NCBI GenBank assembly: GCA_031282835.1
Contig: JAITCU010000033.1
Location: 1 to 36,549, forward strand
DNA length: 36,549 nt
Reading direction: 5' to 3'
Source: Puniceicoccales bacterium
GTDB taxonomy: Bacteria; Verrucomicrobiota; Verrucomicrobiia; Opitutales; JAIRLM01
Shown piece after piece: positions 1-8,799 of the stretch. A program made the position numbers and the translations under genes. Position 1 is the first letter of the stretch; every line of letters begins with the position of its first letter. The notes under the pieces are model-generated. The model saw only the letters and a program-made list of their open reading frames with translations. It searched no databases and was not told the DNA's origin.

Positions 1-278
1 CTTGCAGACATCATCCACCGCGATAAATAAACCAATCAATGCATCTTCTTGTAACATTGTAAAAAACACGAAGATGCAGCAAGATCTTCACGGCAAGCCA
101 ATTAAAAATTTGTTCATACTGGACTCGATGTTAGGGTTTTATAGATGTTTCCCAACGCTTGGCTTGCGTCACAGTCAAGCTTGTGAGAGACTTTTTCCAT
201 CGGGGTATATCATCCTTTCTCGCAGCGGTGCACATTCACTGCTTTACACTGATAGTGGAGGGAATTTGACGATAGCCT

Positions 279-3200
279 CTAGAAGTTGCATCCAAGGGCA
301 AGGGAAAGGACGTAGGTTCTCTGATTTTTTGCCAACGTGCCGTGGGAGTCGGCAATAACATTCCAGCGGGCGTTTAAATTCGCGTGTAGTCCAGTAGTAA
401 AAGCGAAAGAATTTCGTCTGGGATAGGCCAACGTGGCAGGGTATGGCCCATCTGCCAAGGTCGTACCGTTGAGTTGCACCTCGGCATTGGTGTGATCCTG
501 GAGCGCCCGATATTGCCAGCCGCATCTCAGAAATCCGCCGCTAATGTAACGTTGAATATTTGCCCGCTGGCACTCTTTTTCCACGTTCAGGCCGATGGTG
601 GTGTCGAGAAAATTATGGGTAATCGGAGAAACCGTTTGCACGCCGACGTCATCGGGGGCGTTGCCGTGTTCGGCGTGGCTCTTTTGGCATATGCGGTTGT
701 AACTAATCAGTGCCCAGGGACCGACTTGTACTGTTTCGTGCCGGCAAAGGGTTTTCATCGCCTCCAAGGCGGCAAATTGTCCGGAGGCGTTCATCTTTCC
801 GGAGAACGCGTACCCGTCCTCGTTCACTCGGGACAGCCTATTTTGGATATGTTGCAACCCAGCGAAGAGATTAACATTTGTCCTTAAATTGCTCTTATCT
901 AAATCTTCATAGGCGGCGAATACTGCGCCGTGGTAGGATTTCCGGGCAACGATTTTTCTTTGGCCGGCGGCAGATCCAGAAAAGTGAATATTACCACTCA
1001 AGTATCCAGCTAGGGCGCCAAGTGTAATGCTGTTGCGGGTGTTCGCCAGGGGTTGCGAGTGGTTCGCGCCGAGGGCAACTCCCTTCATGGTAACACGATA
1101 TCCCAATCCGTCGATTTCGCTCTGTCTGAAATGGTTACCGAGGATTGCGGCGAAGAGGCCATTTCCGCTCCCTCGCGAATTAATTGATGTGGCGCGTAAA
1201 ATGGAGGTGGTTGCAGCGGAAATCCCGGCCAATTCGCTGTTTGCCTGGCGGGTGGCAGGAGCCTGGGGCGCGGCAAATGGCAGTGAAATGGTGAAAGGCG
1301 CTGGGGCAACGGTCACGGGAACATCGTAGGGATTGGCAATGTATATGCCGCCGTAGGGGTTGGATTCGTCGTCATTGGAGAACATGTACACTTTCAAATC
1401 GCCATCTAACGTCGCGCAGCCGTCCACGGTCCCCACGATTTCGGCGGGTAGCTCATATCGGGTCATCCCCGGGGTGCTGGCGAAGGGAACTTCCACCGGT
1501 TCTGCACCGCCGTAGGCACTTTGCCTGAATTCGATTTTGCCGGTCCCCTTCGTGCGGATGAGCCAAACATCGGTGTGAGCCGGGATAAGTGTGGGACTGG
1601 TTTGGGCGTCGTTTATCAGGCAAATTTTGCCACCGTTAAACTCTAGGGTGCCACCGTCTTCGATGGCGACGTAACCGTTGACAAATTCAAATTTACCGTC
1701 CGCGCTCGGGATATCCTCGAATGCGACTTCCGGATCCGCGCGGCTGGAATCCATGTGAAAGACCAGGTTGTTGCCGGAATTCAGGGTCAGTTTTCCACCG
1801 GTGGTGGTGCCCTTCCAGGGGTAGACGGTTGCATCGAGGTCCAGTGTATTTTCTTCCCCAACGCCGTAGGCCGTGCCGTCCGGGCCCACGTAGCGCATGC
1901 CACTTTTCAACGCATTAAAACTTTCGTCAAAGTTTGTATTTTCACACCGGGCGATGCGCAGGTTGCCACCATTGAGCGTGATGGTGCCGATGCCGGAACT
2001 TATGCCATAGGCGTTTATGTTTCCGCCAATTATGGCGATGTTCCTAATGGCGCTATAGGCGTTGAAGGTACCGTTATTCACAGCGATGGAGGCGAGATCC
2101 TCCACGGGACCGTAGGCGTTCACCGTCCAGCCACTGTTGATGCGGAGGATGGATCCAGCTGTACCAGCACTTCCATTGCCGCTCGCTTTGGCAATGGCAC
2201 CGAAGATGTTCATCGTGCCGGGGTTGCCACTCGGTTCTCCTCCAGTGTTTTTGGAATCTTCTGTTTCAAAGGTTCCGCTTGACTCTTTGACGCGGGTGTG
2301 CCCGACATTCAGCTGAAAATTCGGGCCCAAGGCGATTGCGCGGGCATAGCTTGTCAAGTTATTCCCCTGGTCCGCGGCAGCGGTCATAGTGGCTTGGCCA
2401 GAGGTCGTGGTTATGGTATCCAATTTCAGTGCAGCAATGGATACCGTCGCATTTCCATCATTGCTCGGGTCATTGTTGAAATAGAACCGGAAATTTTCAT
2501 TTTGGGTTCCGCCGAGGGTGTTGAGACTGGCATTAGCAGTTCCTGCGGTGCTTATCGTGGCGTCGCCGCGAAATTCTACGGTCCAATTGTTCGCGATGCA
2601 GCTTGGACCCTCTGCCACACCGAATACCGCAGCGTAGCCTTCGCTGGTGGAATTAACTGCTGCGGTCAGGCTGGCTCCGTGTCTAAAATCCCCGATTGTC
2701 CACCTGGAAAAATTTCCGCCATCATATGCATGCGCGGCGCCAAATATGGTGGCATAGGCGGTATCGCCACCGTTAGCAGAGGCGGTCAAACTCGACCCAG
2801 GACCAAAGCTGCCAATGGTCCAATCTGAAAAATCCCCAATACTTGAAGAATTCCAAACATCACCTCGTCCTGCCGCTAGGCCGAATACTGCGGCATATGG
2901 AGTACTTTCGCAATCCGTAAAGACAGTCAGTTTGGCACCTGGGCCAAAGTTGCCGATTGTCCAGCCGGAGAAATTGCCAGTATCATAATATGCCTCTGCC
3001 AGGCCGAATAATACGACATAGCCCGCGGAATGTTCGGTGATATGGGCGATTAGATTGGCTCTGGCGCCGAAATTACCAATTTTCCAATTGGAAAAATTGT
3101 GGCTTCCAGATAATGTGAGCGCTGCTCCGAATATTGCAGCACGGCCTTCATTTATGGCGCTTGAAGATAGGATGGCATTATCTCCGAAATTCCCAATCGT

Positions 3201-3629
3201 CCAGCTGGAAAGATTGCAGTAGTTTTCAGCGTACGCGATCCCAAATACTGTTGCATAACTATATCCGCTTGTGTTGGTGGCACTGGAGAGGTTGATGTTA
3301 TCCCCAAAATTCCCGATCGTCCAGCCAGAAAAATTGCCCTTATCGCGGGTTGGGCCAAATACCGTGGCATAGCGGTTGCTCGTGACGGTGGCAGCTTGCG
3401 TGTAACCGTCGTCATAGTCGCCAAAAGTTCGATTGGGATCGTCAATAGCCATTGTGGTATAATGACTTAACCCCAAGATAAGGCAAGCCAAAATAAAGTA
3501 CCGGCCCAGATTTGCTCCGACTTGCTCCGACTTGCTCCGACTTGCTCCGACTTGCTCCGACTTGCTCCGACTTGCTCCGACTTGCTCCGACTTGCTCCGA
3601 CTTGCTCCGACTTGCTCCGACTTCCACAC
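279..3629 (-). CDS. Autotransporter-like outer membrane protein: passenger with NFSxWTIGxFG repeats and C-terminal beta-barrel ending in F
   Basis: 1116-aa ORF; hydrophobic signal-like segment YFILACLILGLSHYTTMA after decapeptide repeats; multiple WTIGNFG...YAxVFGxA repeats; C-terminal region with barrel-like alternating strands ending ...VLSLALGCNF. Start is GTG at 3629, with no ATG available upstream in frame. Confidence 0.8.
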   Translation of the reverse strand: MWKSEQVGASRSKSEQVGASRSKSEQVGASRSKSEQVGANLGRYFILACLILGLSHYTTMAIDDPNRTFGDYDDGYTQAATVTSNRYATVFGPTRDKGNFSGWTIGNFGDNINLSSATNTSGYSYATVFGIAYAENYCNLSSWTIGNFGDNAILSSSAINEGRAAIFGAALTLSGSHNFSNWKIGNFGARANLIAHITEHSAGYVVLFGLAEAYYDTGNFSGWTIGNFGPGAKLTVFTDCESTPYAAVFGLAAGRGDVWNSSSIGDFSDWTIGSFGPGSSLTASANGGDTAYATIFGAAHAYDGGNFSRWTIGDFRHGASLTAAVNSTSEGYAAVFGVAEGPSCIANNWTVEFRGDATISTAGTANASLNTLGGTQNENFRFYFNNDPSNDGNATVSIAALKLDTITTTSGQATMTAAADQGNNLTSYARAIALGPNFQLNVGHTRVKESSGTFETEDSKNTGGEPSGNPGTMNIFGAIAKASGNGSAGTAGSILRINSGWTVNAYGPVEDLASIAVNNGTFNAYSAIRNIAIIGGNINAYGISSGIGTITLNGGNLRIARCENTNFDESFNALKSGMRYVGPDGTAYGVGEENTLDLDATVYPWKGTTTGGKLTLNSGNNLVFHMDSSRADPEVAFEDIPSADGKFEFVNGYVAIEDGGTLEFNGGKICLINDAQTSPTLIPAHTDVWLIRTKGTGKIEFRQSAYGGAEPVEVPFASTPGMTRYELPAEIVGTVDGCATLDGDLKVYMFSNDDESNPYGGIYIANPYDVPVTVAPAPFTISLPFAAPQAPATRQANSELAGISAATTSILRATSINSRGSGNGLFAAILGNHFRQSEIDGLGYRVTMKGVALGANHSQPLANTRNSITLGALAGYLSGNIHFSGSAAGQRKIVARKSYHGAVFAAYEDLDKSNLRTNVNLFAGLQHIQNRLSRVNEDGYAFSGKMNASGQFAALEAMKTLCRHETVQVGPWALISYNRICQKSHAEHGNAPDDVGVQTVSPITHNFLDTTIGLNVEKECQRANIQRYISGGFLRCGWQYRALQDHTNAEVQLNGTTLADGPYPATLAYPRRNSFAFTTGLHANLNARWNVIADSHGTLAKNQRTYVLSLALGCNF
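3512..3623. repeat. Tandem repeat of 10-bp unit CTTGCTCCGA (about 11 copies)
   Basis: Direct reading: tttgctccga followed by ten consecutive cttgctccga units, then a partial ctt. Confidence 0.98.
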
Positions 3630-3745
3630 TATATGACGAATTTTAAGAGCTTGGCCGCAAATTTCAAAACTTTTTATGATTTGCCCACATTTTCCGCCCG
3701 GAGATTAGCACTTGAGTCGGCGGGCTTTTTCCAAAGAACGGCCCC

Positions 3746-5239
3746 ATGAGCGCCTCCATGGATGATATCCTATCCCTTTGCCGCCGGCGCGGGTTTATTT
3801 TTCCCACCTCGGAAATCTACGGTGGCCTCGCGGGATTTTACGACTACGGCCCCCTTGGTTGCGAGTTGAAAAAAAATATCCGGGATGCCTGGTGGCAGGA
3901 TATGGTGCACCGGCGGGACGACGTCATGGGCATCGATGGAAGTATCATCATGAACCCGGGCGTGTGGATGGCGTCGGGGCACGTGGACGGCTTTTCCGAT
4001 CCCATGGTCGATTGCCGCGAGTCCAAAATGCGCTATCGGGCGGATCAGCTTTTCTACGCGCCGGTCAATGTGGACAATCAAACAATCGGTTACGTATGCG
4101 TGCTGGAGGATGATTCCATGGAGGCGACGGCCCTGGAGGCGGCCCGGCAATTGAAAAGTAAGCTCTCCATCCGCGGCGAACTGCAACCCTTGCACCTGGA
4201 AAGCTATCTGGATGCTCCGGAGATGGTCCAACGGCTCATTCCGTCACCGGCCACGGGAACTCCCGGAGCGCTGACACCTCCGCGTGCCTTCAATCTTATG
4301 TTTGCCACGCACGTGGGCGCCGTCAGCGACGACGCATCCGTTGCCTACCTGCGCCCGGAAACGGCCCAGGGAATTTTTGTGAATTTTAAAAATATCTTGG
4401 ACACGGCCCATCGGAAACTGCCCTTTGGAGTCGCCCAAATTGGCCGCGCCTTTCGCAACGAAATTACACCGCGAAATTTTATTTTCCGTTCCCGGGAATT
4501 TGAGCAGATGGAATTGGAATACTTCATTGGCCCAGACGCGGATTGGGAAAGCCTACACCGCCAATGGGTTGAGGAACGCCTCCAATGGCATCGGGCCATT
4601 GGCATCCGGCCGGAATTCTTAGGTCTTCAGGTCCATGCGAAGGAAAAACTGGCCCACTATTCCAAGGCCTGCACGGACATCACCTTCCGGTACCCCTTCG
4701 GCGCGCAGGAGCTGGAGGGCATCGCGGCGCGGGGAAATTTCGATCTGACCCGCCATCAAGAAGCGAGTGGAAAGAGCATGGAATATTTCGATGAGGAAAC
4801 GCGCCAAAAGTACGTTCCACACGTGATTGAGCCCTCCGTCGGCGTGGACCGGGTATTCCTCGCGATTTTGTGCTCTGCCTACGAAAGGGACGAGGTTGAC
4901 GGCGAGGAGCGGGTCGTGCTGCGTCTCCATCCGCGCATGGCACCGGTGAAGGTGGCCGTTTTTCCATTGGTCAAAAATAAACCCGAGATCGTCTATATGG
5001 CACAGGATATCCGTAGGCAATTGATGCGCCATTGGAACGTGGCCTATGACGCCTCGGGGGCCATCGGGCGCAGGTACCGGCGCATGGACGAAATCGGCAC
5101 GCCGTTTGCTGTCACCGTTGATTTTGAATCCTTGGAAAACGGAACGGTGACACTGCGGGAACGCGATTCGACGCAGCAACGGCGCATGGATATCAAAGAA
5201 GTCATGGCCCACGTTACGGGTGCAATAGTGGGGGTATGA
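3746..5239 (+). CDS. glyS: Glycyl-tRNA synthetase (single-chain, homodimeric type)
   Basis: MDDILSLCRRRGFIFPTSEIYGGLAGFYDYGPLGCELKKNIRDAWW, RPETAQGIFVNFKN, FRNEITPRNFIFRSREFEQMELEYF class II aaRS motifs. Confidence 0.97.
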   Translation: MSASMDDILSLCRRRGFIFPTSEIYGGLAGFYDYGPLGCELKKNIRDAWWQDMVHRRDDVMGIDGSIIMNPGVWMASGHVDGFSDPMVDCRESKMRYRADQLFYAPVNVDNQTIGYVCVLEDDSMEATALEAARQLKSKLSIRGELQPLHLESYLDAPEMVQRLIPSPATGTPGALTPPRAFNLMFATHVGAVSDDASVAYLRPETAQGIFVNFKNILDTAHRKLPFGVAQIGRAFRNEITPRNFIFRSREFEQMELEYFIGPDADWESLHRQWVEERLQWHRAIGIRPEFLGLQVHAKEKLAHYSKACTDITFRYPFGAQELEGIAARGNFDLTRHQEASGKSMEYFDEETRQKYVPHVIEPSVGVDRVFLAILCSAYERDEVDGEERVVLRLHPRMAPVKVAVFPLVKNKPEIVYMAQDIRRQLMRHWNVAYDASGAIGRRYRRMDEIGTPFAVTVDFESLENGTVTLRERDSTQQRRMDIKEVMAHVTGAIVGV

Positions 5240-5814
5240 AAGAACCAAAGCAGCGGGATATCCCCGAGTACCTTTGCCCCACTTCGCAGGATGGATGGCG
5301 AAAATGGTTGGAGGAAAACGGTACACAAAAGCGGGAAATTTGGCTCCTTTTTCCCCATAAGAGCAGCCAGCGACCCAGGATTTCCTACTTTGAGGCCCTC
5401 GAGGAGGCGCTGTGCTTCGGGTGGATCGATGGAATGGTTAAATCCTATGACTCGACGACGCTTTCCCAGCGATTTAGCCCCCGCGCTCCCCAGAGTTCCT
5501 GGAGTGAAGTCAACAAGCAACACGCCCGGTTACTGATCGCCGCTGGAAAGATGACTCCCGCTGGTTTTGCCGTACTTCCGGACTTGGACCTAAATGCCTA
5601 CGTGGCACCGGAGGATATCCTGGACGTCTTGCGAAGGGACGAGTTGGTTTGGCGAAATTTTTGCGCCTTCCCGGCCTATTACCGGAATATTCGCATCGCC
5701 GCCATTGACAATTGGCGCAGGCGTTCGCCGGAAAGATTCCAAAAAACATTGGCCTACTTTGTGGAACAAACGCGTAAGAATCGACTCTACGGTCGCTTCC
5801 GCGATCGGCGATAG
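5236..5814 (+). CDS. YdeI/OmpD-associated family protein
   Basis: EIWLLFPHKSS...SYFEALEEALCFGWIDGMVKSYDSTTLSQRFSPRAPQSSWSEVN motif characteristic of the family; ATGA overlap with glyS. Confidence 0.85.
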   Translation: MKEPKQRDIPEYLCPTSQDGWRKWLEENGTQKREIWLLFPHKSSQRPRISYFEALEEALCFGWIDGMVKSYDSTTLSQRFSPRAPQSSWSEVNKQHARLLIAAGKMTPAGFAVLPDLDLNAYVAPEDILDVLRRDELVWRNFCAFPAYYRNIRIAAIDNWRRRSPERFQKTLAYFVEQTRKNRLYGRFRDRR

Positions 5815-5920
5815 CATTTTTAGAGACGGGAGTTAGAAAAAATTATATGCCAGCATTTATTCCGTTGACATGATATGCATTTTTGCATTGAACGCATTCC
5901 AACAAACAGAAAGAGTCGGA

Positions 5921-7291
5921 ATGAATAAACAATTAACTCGACATGCTCCGGGATCCATCCGGGAACTTTGGTCCATTGCCTGGCCTCTTATCATCGCATT
6001 TGCTGCTAATCTACTCATGGTTTTAAGTGATCGCATCGTTTTGGCGAGGTTTTCAACGGAGGCATTCCAGTCGCAGGCGGCAGCCATGCAGTGGTGGTCA
6101 ATGGTATACTATACCTGTCTTAACGTCGCGGCGATTTCCCGGGTCATGGTCGCGCGGTTTAACGGTGCTGGAACGCGGGAAAAAATGATGAGCGCCGTTT
6201 GGCAGATGGTTTGGTTTTGCCTGGCCCTCTTTCCGTTTTTGGTCGTTTTTGCCATCTGGGTGGCCCCCCGGTTGATTGCGCCAGACTTGCGCGAACTCGG
6301 CGTGCCTTACTTGCGCATTTTGCTCATTACGATTCCCATCCCAACCGTAACCTTTGGTGCCATTGCGTCGTATTTTGCTGGCCAGGGGAAAAATCGGTAC
6401 ACGCTCGCCGTGGCAATTTCGTCAAATATCCTCAACCTCATCCTGTGCATTTTGCTCGTCTACGGCATTGGGCCATTTCCCCGCTGGGGTATCATGGGAG
6501 CTGGCGTTGGGACGATTATCGCCCAGATCCTTGGATTGATTCTGGCAATTTGTCTCCTGCTCGTTTTTCAAAAACGCTTCCATGCGCCGAAAACGTTCCG
6601 GCGCTGGGATTTTAAACTTTTCCGTGAAATGTGGGACCTTGGTTTTCCAAATGCGCTTGCCTGTGGCTTCAACTGGACCCTCTGGAGCTTAATGTACCAG
6701 GTGGCGGCCGTCCACGTGACCCGGGATCAGTTCACGGCCTTTCTCGTTGGGCATACTATTTTTGTCGGATTATCATTCCTGGTCGATGGCGTGGGCCAAA
6801 GTGTCGGCATAATATCCGCAAATGCCTATGGGGCAAAGGATTGGCCACTTTTACACAAGAGCCGGCGATCCTGGATGCGATTTTTGGCCATTGAATCCGT
6901 TCCCGCTTTTGTCATACTCATTCTCTACCCGCAACCACTCATTTTTGCGCTCATGCCAGCGGATACGGCTCCGGAGATGTTCCCACTTGTTCGGCAAATG
7001 TTGTTTTTTATGTGGTTGCTGCTCGCCGCCATCTGTTACGCATCCAGTTGCCGTGCGACGCTAACCGCCTTGGGCGACAGCAAATTTATTCTTTTCTGCA
7101 ACACCGTATTATATCCCGTTTTCAGTATTATTCCCAGCTGCCTCGCCCTGCGCTACGCGCACAACATCATCCTCGCCGCGGCCTCATGGGTTTTGTATAA
7201 TACCGTCTCCGGCGTCATATACCACGCCCGGTCGCTCGTGATCATTGCCCGGAGGGAGGCACAATCATTGGAGTGGCGGGCGGATTTCTAG
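5921..7291 (+). CDS. MATE family multidrug/Na+ efflux transporter
   Basis: Polytopic membrane protein, SIREL(W)SIAWPLIIAFAANLLMVLSDRIVLARFSTEAFQ; MATE-like organisation. ORF is open from 5870, but ATG at 5921 (MNKQLTRHAPGSI) is the more likely start. Confidence 0.88.
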   Translation: MNKQLTRHAPGSIRELWSIAWPLIIAFAANLLMVLSDRIVLARFSTEAFQSQAAAMQWWSMVYYTCLNVAAISRVMVARFNGAGTREKMMSAVWQMVWFCLALFPFLVVFAIWVAPRLIAPDLRELGVPYLRILLITIPIPTVTFGAIASYFAGQGKNRYTLAVAISSNILNLILCILLVYGIGPFPRWGIMGAGVGTIIAQILGLILAICLLLVFQKRFHAPKTFRRWDFKLFREMWDLGFPNALACGFNWTLWSLMYQVAAVHVTRDQFTAFLVGHTIFVGLSFLVDGVGQSVGIISANAYGAKDWPLLHKSRRSWMRFLAIESVPAFVILILYPQPLIFALMPADTAPEMFPLVRQMLFFMWLLLAAICYASSCRATLTALGDSKFILFCNTVLYPVFSIIPSCLALRYAHNIILAAASWVLYNTVSGVIYHARSLVIIARREAQSLEWRADF

Positions 7292-7378
7292 CGGCAAAAA
7301 TCGTAAAATCTTGTGCCGTAGTAAAATATTGCAAATTTTATTTGACAAATTGGGGTTTCCCATCACTCTATAGTACGA

Positions 7379-8030
7379 TCATGATCGCAATGGCAGTGGG
7401 ACCGTTTCCCGGGCGCGAAAGCGTAAAAAATTGTCGCCGACAAGTCGCTTTAATTTTCCGACGACGCGTTCCACTAAATTTCTCTTCCGAAAGGGGCCTT
7501 TTTCCTCTTCCGTGTTCCTGTTTTTCATGCCCGTGCGCGCGGGAGTGATGAATCGTAATCCAGCGCGTTCGAGGCGTTCCCTAACTTGGCTTGAGCGGTA
7601 ACCTTTGTCCCCAATTGCAGTCCCAATGCCGCCTTTTTCGCGAATAAGCCCATTCGGCAAATTCGCGAAAAAGGCGGCAATTGTAAAAGCGAACGTTTTC
7701 GCAGAGCTTAAATAGAGGTCTTGCAGAAGTAGGTGCCGCCAAATTGGGAAAAAAATTGAGTAGGCTCCGCCGCGAAGCGCCTTTCCACGGAAAGGCCGCA
7801 TGAAATCCGTTTTTTATGTTTGCAAATTTACCATACCAGGCGACCACCTCATTTGCCCAAGGGATTTCAAGTTTGGCCAAAAGTACTCGAAATTTGGCAG
7901 CTTCTAGTCCAGTTAATCCCAAAAAATTTCTTGCCCGTTTCAGCAGCTTCTCTAATTGGATCATGTTGGGTGTGGGCGATTTGCTGTCGCCCACTAATTT
8001 TTTGTAACGCTTTTATACTGGATTTTTAGC
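7379..8030 (-). pseudogene. Degraded DDE transposase (IS982/IS5-like), frameshifted
   Basis: Two overlapping frames share one transposase: GIGTAIGDKGYRSSQVRERLERAGLRFITPARTGMKN...FRKRNLVERVVGKLKRLVGDNFLRFRARE and MGDSKSPTPNMIQLEKLLKRARNFLGL. Confidence 0.7.
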
Positions 8031-8799
8031 GGGCGGGCATCTGCAAGACCGCTCGTAATTGTGGCGGGTATTGTGGCCATGAACCTTGGATTTTTAACTT
8101 TTTCAATGCGCTCCGAGATTTTTTCGTGAAATCCGCTTGACTTGCTTTGTAAAAATCGTAGAAAGGGTACCGAGATGTGTCTTGCAGGCCCCGGGTTCGG
8201 GGAGGTTTTTGCCGAAGCTCTTTTGGGGAGCCTTAGGTGGCCTTAGATATATATTGCGGATACCTCGGGCGTAGCGGTGTTATTCTCGGGGAAGGAGCGG
8301 CGTGACGGAGATGGTAAGGACGTACGCCGTGTTTCTTAGTTCGGATATCTATTTAAGGGTGCAACGGCGAGAGTTTTTGTCACTTGTTGCCACTTAATCA
8401 GGCGGCGAAAAGTAGCATTTGATCTTTGATAGAAATATTAACACGAATTGTGCGGGTTCGGCTCGACAAAAGCTTGTCCGCGGCTGGTTATGTGCAATAA
8501 ATACCGCACGGATTAGCCGCAGAGACCTCATCCATAACCGTTTGGCCGCTATTGCACGGAAAGCTTGCGCAAGGGCACGATTGGAAACAAGAGCTGCCAA
8601 TCAAGTTGAGGGACATCCCAAACTGGCTGGATTGCGGTCCATTATGCCCGGTGGGTATAAACACGAAACGATTCAGGTGATTGTTATGCCTCGCGTGCTG
8701 ATGATAAACTCGGGAGTTTTACAACTCGCATAATTTCCACATGCGCACATAGCCTTATGGCAAATTGCTAAAGCTTATGAAAACGCCGCGAATTTAAAC

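Noticed and set aside
1755-2828. Plus-strand ORFs of 175-176 aa
   Set aside because: Antisense to the repeat-rich autotransporter; long open antisense frames follow from its codon usage.
3512-3623. CRISPR-like array
   Set aside because: The repeat units are directly contiguous 10-mers with no spacers.
3442-3749. Alternative ORFs across the decamer array (MEVGASRSK..., MLRLAPTCSD...)
   Set aside because: A 10-bp repeat without stops is open in several frames on both strands; only the frame joining the autotransporter is treated as coding, the others only as OFF-frame products.
8265-8330. Possible SRP RNA apical loop (GGGGAAGGAGCGGC)
   Set aside because: Resembles CCGGAAGGnAGCAGCC only partly and lacks the GUCAGG side of the loop.
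8419-8733. 104-aa ORF between the transposase remnant and rseP
   Set aside because: No recognisable family, no clear RBS, overlapping minus-strand ORF of similar quality; not supported as a CDS.
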